Source: TMP-86 sp046347195
Lineage (GTDB): Bacteria; Pseudomonadota; Gammaproteobacteria; Steroidobacterales; Steroidobacteraceae
Reading direction: 5' to 3'
NCBI GenBank assembly: GCA_046347195.1
Contig: JAXMGQ010000024.1
Location: 1-64,000, forward strand
Length of the DNA stretch: 64,000 nt
Part shown: piece after piece, positions 10,669 through 17,341 of the stretch
Layout: each line of letters begins with the position of its first letter
Numbering within the stretch: position 1 is the stretch's first letter
Made by a program: the position numbers and the translations under genes
The notes under the pieces: model-generated
What the model saw: the letters and a program-made list of their open reading frames with translations, nothing else
The model's database searches: none
What the model was told of the DNA's origin: nothing

Positions 10669-11421
10669 TCAACGCCCCGCCGCGGCCGCGCGACCGGCAT
10701 CGCCGGCCTCTGCGTACCCGGCACTCAGCTCGGCCCAATCCGCCGCCCCGAAACGATCGGCGGGAAGCGAGGCGGCGACCTTCACGAGCGATCGATGGAG
10801 CCTGGCGAGATTGCGCCGTCGCCAGGCTCCGGCGCGACGCAGGCGGCCTCGATCGAAATCCACCAGGCTCACCGCCCCTTGCGCATCGATCAGGATGTTG
10901 TGCGCGTTCAGGTCGGCATGATCCAGCCCGTTGGCGTGGAATCGCGCGATCGTCCCGCCGACGGTGCGCCATTGTTCGGCCGGCAGGCGGCGCTCCCGCA
11001 GCCGGCCGCTCAGGGGAAGGGATGCGGGTATGCGCCGCGTGATGAGGTCACAGCGGTAAGTGCCGCCGCTGCGCACGTAGCGCGCCGCCACCGGTTCCGG
11101 GACCGGCAGGCCCAGCGCGTGGAGACGCGCGGTGAGACGCCATTCCGCAAACGCGCGGACCCGCGATTCCCCCAGCCAGCAGTAGCGATCCTCGAGGAAC
11201 CGGCCCGGCAGTCCACCGCGGCGATAGTGCCGCAGGACCCAGTGTTCCTCCCCGGCCTCCACGAACCACGCGCTGCCCCGCCCCCCGGGCGTGCCTTGGA
11301 GCGCGTGGCGCGCGCGCCAGTGTTCGGGATCGAAGCAGGCCGTGAGGCCAGGGCCGCCGGCGGATTCGAGTACACTCGCGGCCGCGGAGGACAGCAACAC
11401 GGCCCCCGCCGGAGTGCGCAT
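10669..11421 (-). CDS. kdkA: Kdo kinase (3-deoxy-D-manno-octulosonic acid kinase)
   Basis: Phosphorylates the Kdo residue attached to lipid A at the cytoplasmic face of the inner membrane. About 250 residues with the protein-kinase-like fold. HADLNAHNILID is the catalytic loop and SLVDFDRGRL is the metal-binding Asp segment. GSAWFV and WVLRHYRRGG lie in the nucleotide-binding lobe. KdkA is known from species with a single phosphorylated Kdo in the core, where WaaA is monofunctional. It lies directly before waaA in the same direction, consistent with consecutive steps. ATG 11421 is only 27 bp from the divergent glycosyltransferase start, so both promoters must overlap or lie inside the neighbouring genes. 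Confidence 0.87.
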   Translation of the reverse strand: MRTPAGAVLLSSAAASVLESAGGPGLTACFDPEHWRARHALQGTPGGRGSAWFVEAGEEHWVLRHYRRGGLPGRFLEDRYCWLGESRVRAFAEWRLTARLHALGLPVPEPVAARYVRSGGTYRCDLITRRIPASLPLSGRLRERRLPAEQWRTVGGTIARFHANGLDHADLNAHNILIDAQGAVSLVDFDRGRLRRAGAWRRRNLARLHRSLVKVAASLPADRFGAADWAELSAGYAEAGDAGRAAAAGR

Positions 11422-11448
11422 GGCAAGCTCGCCAGGGGAGATCAAGGG

Positions 11449-12504
11449 ATGACCTTGCGGTGGCAGACCCCGCCGGCGAGCGTGTGCCTGCTGCGGCTGT
11501 CCGCGATCGGCGATACCTGCCATGCACTCGCGGTGTTGCGCGCGCTGCAGGCAGCGTGGCCGCAGACGCGGTTCACGTGGATCATCGGCAAGATCGAGGC
11601 CCGATTGATGAGTGCATTGTTGCCGGAGGTGGAGTTTATCACCTTCGACAAGCGCGCCACGCTGGCCGGGTTGCGCCGCATCCGTCGCGAGCTGGGCGCG
11701 CGCCGCTTCGACCTGCTGCTGCACCTGCAGCTCTCGATCCGCGCGAGCCTGGTGTGCGCCGCCGTCAGGGCCCGCGTGAAGCTCGGCTTCGACCGCGCCC
11801 GCGCCCGCGAGCTGCAATGGCTGTTCACCAATGCGCGCATCGAGCCGCGTTCGCGCGAACACGTCCTCGATTCCCTGCTCGGCTTCGTCCGTGCCTGCGG
11901 CATCGAACCCGGGGCACCGCGCTGGCAGGTCGAGCCTCCCGCCGAGGCGCTCGACTACGGCCGGCGCGTCCTCCCCGGTGGGCAGCCGAGCCTGCTGATC
12001 AGTCCCTGCTCGAGCCGGCCGGTGCGCAACTGGCCCGCCGCGCGGTACGCCGAGGTCGCCGCGCACGCGGTGCGCGTGCACGGCATGCGCGTCGTGCTCG
12101 CCGGCGGCCCGAGCGAGGCCGAGCGGCACATGGGCGAGGCGATCGAGACGCGGGCCGGCGTGCCCGTGACCAACCAGGTCGGCAAGGACACCCTGCCGCT
12201 GCTGCTCGGGCTGATCGGGCGCGCAACGGTCCTGCTCACCCCGGATTCGGGCCCTGCGCACATGGCCACCATGGTGGGCACGCCGGTCATCGGGCTGTAT
12301 GCGGCCACCAACCCGGCGCGCAGCGGTCCCTACCTCAGCCTGCCGCGCTGCGTCGACCGCTTCGAGGCCGCCTGCCAGCGCTTCCGCGGCCTCCCGGCCG
12401 CAGCGCTCCCCTGGACGACCAAGATCGAGGAGCCGGGCGTCATGGAACTGATCGAGACCCAGGCCGTCATCGGACGGCTCGATGAGCTGATGCGCGATCG
12501 CTAG
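11449..12504 (+). CDS. Glycosyltransferase family 9 (heptosyltransferase-like)
   Basis: Probable LPS core sugar transferase of the WaaC/WaaF family, acting at the cytoplasmic side of the inner membrane on ADP-heptose or a related donor. 351 residues. It opens with VCLLRLSAIGDTCHALAVLR (the N-terminal acceptor loop) and contains NWPAARYAEV. The donor-binding region LLTPDSGPAHMATMVGTPVIGLY matches the GT9 signature. ATG 11449 has GGGGAG nine bases upstream. The stop codon TAG (12502-12504) is part of the target-site duplication of the adjacent insertion sequence. Before insertion the next gene (DUF6165) lay 20 nt beyond this stop, indicating one LPS-related operon. The exact sugar and linkage cannot be read from sequence. 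Confidence 0.9.
   Translation: MTLRWQTPPASVCLLRLSAIGDTCHALAVLRALQAAWPQTRFTWIIGKIEARLMSALLPEVEFITFDKRATLAGLRRIRRELGARRFDLLLHLQLSIRASLVCAAVRARVKLGFDRARARELQWLFTNARIEPRSREHVLDSLLGFVRACGIEPGAPRWQVEPPAEALDYGRRVLPGGQPSLLISPCSSRPVRNWPAARYAEVAAHAVRVHGMRVVLAGGPSEAERHMGEAIETRAGVPVTNQVGKDTLPLLLGLIGRATVLLTPDSGPAHMATMVGTPVIGLYAATNPARSGPYLSLPRCVDRFEAACQRFRGLPAAALPWTTKIEEPGVMELIETQAVIGRLDELMRDR
12501..12504. repeat. Target-site duplication CTAG, left copy
   Basis: CTAG immediately outside the left inverted repeat. It matches 14510-14513 on the other side and contains the glycosyltransferase TAG stop. Because CTAG is its own reverse complement, the duplication is short and palindromic, but it coincides exactly with the inverted-repeat ends. 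Confidence 0.75.
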
Positions 12505-12561
12505 CCTAAGTTGCGCAGAATCGCCTGTGGGGCGTAGGGAAATCAATGAGTTGCCGAAAAA

Positions 12562-12573
12562 GTCGGCACTACA
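12562..12573 (+). repeat. IS subterminal repeat, left copy
   Basis: GTCGGCACTACA, also found at 14401-14412 in the same orientation. The left copy is followed by TTTTGGCG and the right copy by CCGCCAAAA, so a second short motif is inverted while the 12-mer is direct. These may be transposase-binding sites. Confidence 0.45.
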
Positions 12574-12591
12574 TTTTGGCGCAGGGTTGGA

Positions 12592-14355
12592 TCAGGCGCT
12601 GAGCGCGATCGGGAGGTTGTCGTCGATGCGCAAGCGCTTGGGCAGTGTGATGCCAAGCCGCTCGAACAGAAGTGACTGAAGCTCATCGGGCTGCGTCACG
12701 CAGCGCAGGCGGATCTCGCCGTGCGAGAGGGTCGGCAGACACACATCGTGGCACTGGATGCGCTTGATTTCCTCGAGCACTGTGCGCGGGGAGTTGCCGA
12801 GCTCGGCACGTCGCTGCCAGAGCTCAAGGGTTTTCCACAACACGAAGGCGAGGAAGCACACCAGGATGTGTGACTCGACACGGTCGGCTCTCTGGTGCCA
12901 GATCGGGCGAATCGACAGTTCGCTCTTCTGCACGCGAAAGGCGGCTTCCGCTTGGGCGAGCTGGATGTAGGCGCGCCAGAGCTTTTCATCGTCCCAGTCC
13001 GTCACGTTGGTTTTGAGCGCGTAGCTGCCCTCGGAGACCCTCGCCCAGTCATCGAAGGCTTGGCTGATCTTCACGTTGAGGTGGAAACCCGCCGGGCTGT
13101 TGGCATCGACGAGAGAGACCTCGTAGCGTGCAGCGGCGCGCTGGTTCTTCTGCAGGAGCCGTCCGATCTGACGCTGAATCTTGGCCCGATCCAGTGGCCG
13201 ACGGGCGCGCTCGATGCGTTCGGCGAGGCTGGCAAGACCGGTCTCGATGCGACCGGAGAACTTCTCGTGCATCGCCCGTTCCTTCTCGCGCCGCTCGGCC
13301 GAACGAGCCAGCACCACCGTGTCGCCCGTCTCGGCGCAGCGGGTGAGCCGGACCTCGACGCCTTCGCGCAGCGTGCGCCAGCCGTGGCTGTCGGCCAGAA
13401 GCGGCGCATGCTTCTTGAGCTGCGACTTGGGCGCCCCGATGATGTACCGCCGGCCCGAGGACCTGAGCCACTGAAGGTTCGCGCGGCTGCTCATGCCGCG
13501 ATCTGCGATCCAGACCCGGCCGATGACCCCGTGGCGCGCCTCCATCGTGGTGACAATGCTCTGCACGGTGCGCGAGTCGCTCATGTTGCCGGGGAACACT
13601 TCGTAGCCCAACGGAAACCCATCAAAGCTCACCACCAGAGCGATGCACACCTGCTTGCAGTCGGGGCGGTGATCACGCGAGTAGCCGCGCGCGGCGAGCG
13701 CATTACCCTTTGCTTCGCCCTCGAAATAGGTGCTCGTGACATCGTACAGCAGCACCTCGTGATCGATCGAAAACAGCTCCCCGCACCGGTGCGACAGGTG
13801 TGCCTCGATCGCCGCCTTGTGCGGCAAGAGCTCATCGAGCGCGCGATAGAGCCGATCCTTGTTGACCTGTTCGGCCGGCAGCTGCAGCAGATCCGACAGC
13901 GCCGTGCGCCGATACCAGTCCTCGGCAATGTGCAGCTCGCTGGAGGGCTCACACAATCGGGCCGCCACCAGCACCGAGATCATCTTCGACCAGCCGACCC
14001 GCTCCTTGCCTTGGCCCACCAGGCTCTCGCACAGCCTCTCCAGGCCCGTCCCGCGCCACAAGGCGAGCGCCAGGTACACATCCCCGAACTGCCGGCCCCG
14101 TTCAATCCGGATCCCCTTCAGACGCACTGGCACCGCAACATCGGCATGCCCGTCATCGAAGAGCTGTCCCTGCTCGGGCGAACCGATCAGATGGCGTGCG
14201 AGCGCCCGGGCCCGTACACGGCCTTCAGCATCGAGTTCACCGAGCTGCGCGACGGTACGTTGGATGACTCGGCGGCCCACACGCACGTTCTCGACCAACC
14301 GCCAGTAGCGATGTGTCTTGCCGTCCTTCTTGCGTGTACTCGCTCGCAGAAACAT
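12592..14355 (-). CDS. IS1634-family DDE transposase
   Basis: Cut-and-paste transposase of 587 residues, full length for the group. It starts MFLRASTRKKDGKTHRYW, the usual IS1634 beginning. Candidate catalytic acids are in LLYDVTSTYFEG, VWIADRGMSS and QAEAAFRVQKS, the last matching the Y-(2)-R-(3)-E-(6)-K region of IS4-type enzymes with Glu present. SIRPIWHQRADRVESHILVCF follows, as expected. No frameshift or stop interrupts it. It reads on the minus strand toward the glycosyltransferase, the reverse of the interrupted operon. About 150 bp between its start and the right repeat should contain its promoter. Confidence 0.95.
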   Translation of the reverse strand: MFLRASTRKKDGKTHRYWRLVENVRVGRRVIQRTVAQLGELDAEGRVRARALARHLIGSPEQGQLFDDGHADVAVPVRLKGIRIERGRQFGDVYLALALWRGTGLERLCESLVGQGKERVGWSKMISVLVAARLCEPSSELHIAEDWYRRTALSDLLQLPAEQVNKDRLYRALDELLPHKAAIEAHLSHRCGELFSIDHEVLLYDVTSTYFEGEAKGNALAARGYSRDHRPDCKQVCIALVVSFDGFPLGYEVFPGNMSDSRTVQSIVTTMEARHGVIGRVWIADRGMSSRANLQWLRSSGRRYIIGAPKSQLKKHAPLLADSHGWRTLREGVEVRLTRCAETGDTVVLARSAERREKERAMHEKFSGRIETGLASLAERIERARRPLDRAKIQRQIGRLLQKNQRAAARYEVSLVDANSPAGFHLNVKISQAFDDWARVSEGSYALKTNVTDWDDEKLWRAYIQLAQAEAAFRVQKSELSIRPIWHQRADRVESHILVCFLAFVLWKTLELWQRRAELGNSPRTVLEEIKRIQCHDVCLPTLSHGEIRLRCVTQPDELQSLLFERLGITLPKRLRIDDNLPIALSA

Positions 14356-14400
14356 CGAACGACATCACACCCGATGCTCAACGCAAAGAAAAGGGGCAAG

Positions 14401-14412
14401 GTCGGCACTACA
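14401..14412 (+). repeat. IS subterminal repeat, right copy
   Basis: Second copy of GTCGGCACTACA, about 97 bp inside the right end of the element and upstream of the transposase start. It could also overlap the transposase promoter. Confidence 0.45.
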
Positions 14413-14509
14413 CCGCCAAAACCGCCTCATCATGTATGCAAGTGGTTGAATGCACTCAGCCGGTCAGCCTGAAAATAGGCAAACCTACCGACCAACTGCG
14501 CAACTTAGG

Positions 14510-14513
14510 CTAG
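14510..14513. repeat. Target-site duplication CTAG, right copy
   Basis: CTAG directly after the right inverted repeat, matching 12501-12504. Removing the element plus one copy restores a 20-nt spacer between the glycosyltransferase stop and the DUF6165 start. Confidence 0.75.
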
Positions 14514-14524
14514 AATACCGGCGC

Positions 14525-14926
14525 ATGAGCGAGCAAGAGATCCTGGTGCCGGTATCGCCCGGCGAACTCATCGACAAGATCACCATCCTGCGCATCAAGT
14601 CGGCACGCATCGGCGATGCCGCCAAGCTCGCCAACGTGCGCCGCGAGCTCGAGGCGCTGGAGCGGACCTGGCGCGCGCACCCCTACGCGCGGCAGGACAT
14701 CAGCGCCGAGGAGCGCGAACTGCAGGCGGTGAACGAACGGCTGTGGGTGATCGAGGACGACATCCGCGACAAGGAACGCGCCAGGAGCTTCGATGCCGGG
14801 TTCGTGGCGCTCGCCCGCGCCGTCTACGTGGAGAACGACGAACGGGCGGCGATCAAGAAACGGATCAACCTCAAGCTGGGCTCGAGCCTGGTCGAGGAGA
14901 AATCCTACCGCGACTACAAGTCCTGA
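14525..14926 (+). CDS. DUF6165 family protein, LPS-locus associated
   Basis: 133-residue soluble protein of unknown function. The recognisable family start is ILVPVSPGELIDKITILRIKSARI, followed by charged helices (ANVRRELEALE, AEERELQAVNERLWVIEDDIRDKERARSF) and a Lys-rich end (IKKRINLKLGSSLVEEKSYRDYKS). No signal peptide or membrane segment is seen, and it is probably helical and cytoplasmic. Members of this family sit beside LPS core genes in several proteobacteria, as here. ATG 14525 starts 12 nt after the insertion sequence's target duplication. The insertion separates it from its former operon partner, so expression now depends on a promoter in the element or read-through. Confidence 0.8.
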   Translation: MSEQEILVPVSPGELIDKITILRIKSARIGDAAKLANVRRELEALERTWRAHPYARQDISAEERELQAVNERLWVIEDDIRDKERARSFDAGFVALARAVYVENDERAAIKKRINLKLGSSLVEEKSYRDYKS

Positions 14927-14944
14927 AGGGTCCGGGAGACCGCC

Positions 14945-15184
14945 TCATCGCTTGAGGGTGTACTCGGCTCCGCAGTAGTTGCATTTCGCCCAGCCGCTGG
15001 CCTGGATGGCGAGGTAGACGCGCGGATGGGAATTCCACAGGTACATGCCGGGCATCGGGCAGGACAGGGGCACATCGCCCTCCCCCACCTCGTACTGGTG
15101 CTGGGCATTGGCCTGCACCAGTTGGCGCGGCGGCGCCACACCCGGTGCAGGGCCTTCCACATCGATATACACGTTGGCGGACAT
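14945..15184 (-). CDS. CHCC-type zinc-finger protein
   Basis: 79-residue protein with a Cys-His-Cys-Cys zinc site: SCPMPGMYLWNSHP supplies Cys and His, and CNYCG near the C-terminus supplies the last two Cys. The same fold occurs in the NDUFS6 subunit of complex I and in small bacterial zf-CHCC proteins whose role is unclear. ATG 15184 has AAAGGAT just upstream. It is the last gene of the minus-strand unit, 17 nt after the M3 peptidase stop, and ends 18 nt from the convergent DUF6165 stop. Confidence 0.85.
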   Translation of the reverse strand: MSANVYIDVEGPAPGVAPPRQLVQANAQHQYEVGEGDVPLSCPMPGMYLWNSHPRVYLAIQASGWAKCNYCGAEYTLKR

Positions 15185-15201
15185 GTGATCCTTTCCCGTT
15201 G

Positions 15202-17325
15202 CTACTGTTCCGCGGACGCGAAACCCCGTGCCCGCAGCAAGGCCTCGATGCGCGGATCGCGGCCGCGGAAATTGCGGTACGCCTGCGCCGGGTCGAGGGT
15301 GTTGCCCACCGACATGATCGCATCCTTCAGGCGTTTCGCAACCGCCGGATCGAACGGGCCCTGCCCTTCGGTGAATGCTTCCCAGGCATCGTTGTCGAGC
15401 ACCGCGGACCACAGGTAGCTGTAGTAGCCGCCGGCATAGTCATCGCTCGAGAACAGGTGGCCGAACTGCGGCAATCGATGCCGCATCGCCATCTGCGCCG
15501 GCATGCCGAGGTCGGCCAGGGTCTCGCGCTCGAAGGCGGCCGGGTCGATGTGATCCTGGGTCGAGAGGTGCAGTTTCATGTCCACCAGCGCCGAGGCCAG
15601 GTACTCGACGGTCATGAACCCCTGGTTGAACTTCGCCGCGGCCTGGATGCGCTCGAGCAACGCCGCCGGCAGCGGCTCGCCGGTGCGGTAATGCACCGCG
15701 AATCGCGACAGCACCTCGGGAACCTTCAGCCAGTTCTCGTTGAGCTGCGAGGGGAACTCGACGAAATCACGCACCGTGCTGGTTCCGGCCAGGGTGGGAA
15801 AGACCACCTGCGAGTTCAGGCCATGCAGCGCGTGACCGAATTCGTGGAACAGCGTGACCGCATCGTCCCAGCTCAGCAGCACGGGTTCCCCGGGCCTCCC
15901 CTTGATGAAATTGGAGTTGTTCGACACGATCGCGGTGACCGGCGAGCCCAACTGGCGCTGGGCGCGATACTCGCTCATCCAGGCCCCCGAGCGCTTGCCC
16001 GGACGCGCGTAGGGGTCGAAGTACCACAGTCCCACGTGGGCGCCCCGCGCATCGCGCACCTCCCAGACCCGGATGTCCGGGTGCGCGACGGGAACCTGCG
16101 TCGCGGGCGCGAACTCGAGTCCGTAGAGCCGGCCCGCGACGTAGAACATGGCTTCCCGCAGCTTGTCGAGCTGCAGGTAGGGCTTGACGAGCCCCAGGTC
16201 GAGGTCGTAGCGCGCCTTGCGGACCTTCTCCGCGTAGTAGCGGTAGTCCCATGGCTCGATCGTGATGCGTGGTGAGTCGCGATCGGCGATGGCCTGCATG
16301 TCGGCCACTTCCTCGCGCACCCGCTGCGTGGCCCGCGGCCATACCTGCATCATCAGCGACAACGCGCTGTCGGGGGTCCTGGCCATGGCATCGTCGAGGC
16401 GCCAGTGTGCATGCGTGGCGAAGCCCAGCAGGCGGGCGCGCTCTCCCCGCAGCGCGAGGATCTGCGTGATGATGCCCTTGTTGTCGTGCGCGTCACCATT
16501 ATCGCCACGGCTGTAGAACGTGCGCCAGGCACGCTCGCGCAGCTCGCGCCGGCTGGAATACGTGAGGAAGGGCTCCACCGCGGAGCGCGTGTTGACCACG
16601 GCCCAGGCGCCGTGATGGCCGGATTCGGTCGCGGCCTGCGCCATCGAGGAGCGCAGCGAGTCGGGCAGGCCGGCGAGCTGGTCCTCGGCCGTGAGGTACA
16701 GCGTATGACCCTGCTCGTCGGCCAGCAGGTTCTGGTTGAAGCCGGTGTACAGCGCCGCCAGGCGCTGGTTGATCGCCGCGACGCGTTCCTTGCCTGCCTG
16801 CTCCAGCTTCGCGCCGGCCCGCACGAAGCGCTCGTAATGCACCCACAGGAGCCGCTGTTGTTCGGCGCCCAGCCTCTGCCTCGAGGGCGACTCGTACAGC
16901 GAGCGCACCCGCGCGAACAGCGCCGCATCCTGCAGGATGCGGTCGTTGAAGGCCGCGATCTCGGGCTCGAGCTGCGCCTGCACGGCGGGAAAGTCGCCGG
17001 TGTTCATCGTGCCGGACCAGACGTGGTACAGCGCAAAGACCCGTCCATAGGCCTCTCCGGCCAGCTCCAGCGGCACCATCGTGTTCTCGAAGGTCGCCGG
17101 CGCGGGGTCGTCCGTGATGCGGCGGATCTCCGCCAGGTTCTCCTGCATGGCGGCGCGCAGGGCAGGAACGAAGTCCTCGACCCTCACCCGGTCGAAGGCC
17201 GGCACGCCGCCGTAAGGCCCGCTCCAGGGGGAGAGCAGTGGCTGCGGGGCGGCAGGAGCCGCGGCGAGGGACGAACTCAGGCTGATGGACATGATGATCG
17301 GGGTGATTCGCGACAGGAACGTCAT
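15202..17325 (-). CDS. dcp: M3-family peptidyl-dipeptidase (Dcp-like), exported
   Basis: Zinc metallopeptidase of about 707 residues that cleaves short peptides, probably removing C-terminal dipeptides. The zinc motif HEFGHALH lies near residue 490, followed by FVEFPSQLNENW, which contributes the third ligand region. GAWMSEYR and YAGGYYSYLWS are further M3 signatures. The N-terminus looks like a signal peptide (hydrophobic run, then AAAPAAPQP), so the enzyme is likely periplasmic, unlike cytoplasmic OpdA. ATG 17325 has no strong ribosome site; ATG 17292 is an alternative within the hydrophobic segment. It starts 16 nt after the glnE stop and precedes the CHCC protein. The symbol is by family resemblance. 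Confidence 0.88.
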   Translation of the reverse strand: MTFLSRITPIIMSISLSSSLAAAPAAPQPLLSPWSGPYGGVPAFDRVRVEDFVPALRAAMQENLAEIRRITDDPAPATFENTMVPLELAGEAYGRVFALYHVWSGTMNTGDFPAVQAQLEPEIAAFNDRILQDAALFARVRSLYESPSRQRLGAEQQRLLWVHYERFVRAGAKLEQAGKERVAAINQRLAALYTGFNQNLLADEQGHTLYLTAEDQLAGLPDSLRSSMAQAATESGHHGAWAVVNTRSAVEPFLTYSSRRELRERAWRTFYSRGDNGDAHDNKGIITQILALRGERARLLGFATHAHWRLDDAMARTPDSALSLMMQVWPRATQRVREEVADMQAIADRDSPRITIEPWDYRYYAEKVRKARYDLDLGLVKPYLQLDKLREAMFYVAGRLYGLEFAPATQVPVAHPDIRVWEVRDARGAHVGLWYFDPYARPGKRSGAWMSEYRAQRQLGSPVTAIVSNNSNFIKGRPGEPVLLSWDDAVTLFHEFGHALHGLNSQVVFPTLAGTSTVRDFVEFPSQLNENWLKVPEVLSRFAVHYRTGEPLPAALLERIQAAAKFNQGFMTVEYLASALVDMKLHLSTQDHIDPAAFERETLADLGMPAQMAMRHRLPQFGHLFSSDDYAGGYYSYLWSAVLDNDAWEAFTEGQGPFDPAVAKRLKDAIMSVGNTLDPAQAYRNFRGRDPRIEALLRARGFASAEQ

Positions 17326-17341
17326 GTGAAGGATCGCGCGC

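Larger units (their letters stand above)
12505..14509 (-). mobile_element. IS1634-type insertion sequence (IS4 superfamily), complete
   Basis: A 2,005-bp element bounded by perfect 14-bp terminal inverted repeats, CCTAAGTTGCGCAG at 12505-12518 and its complement at 14496-14509, and flanked by CTAG duplications. It contains one intact transposase gene. The insertion sits precisely at the stop codon of the glycosyltransferase gene, so neither flanking coding sequence is damaged. Subterminal copies of GTCGGCACTACA occur in direct orientation at 12562-12573 and 14401-14412. Intact repeats, target duplication and an open transposase indicate a recent, possibly still mobile insertion. Confidence 0.93.
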
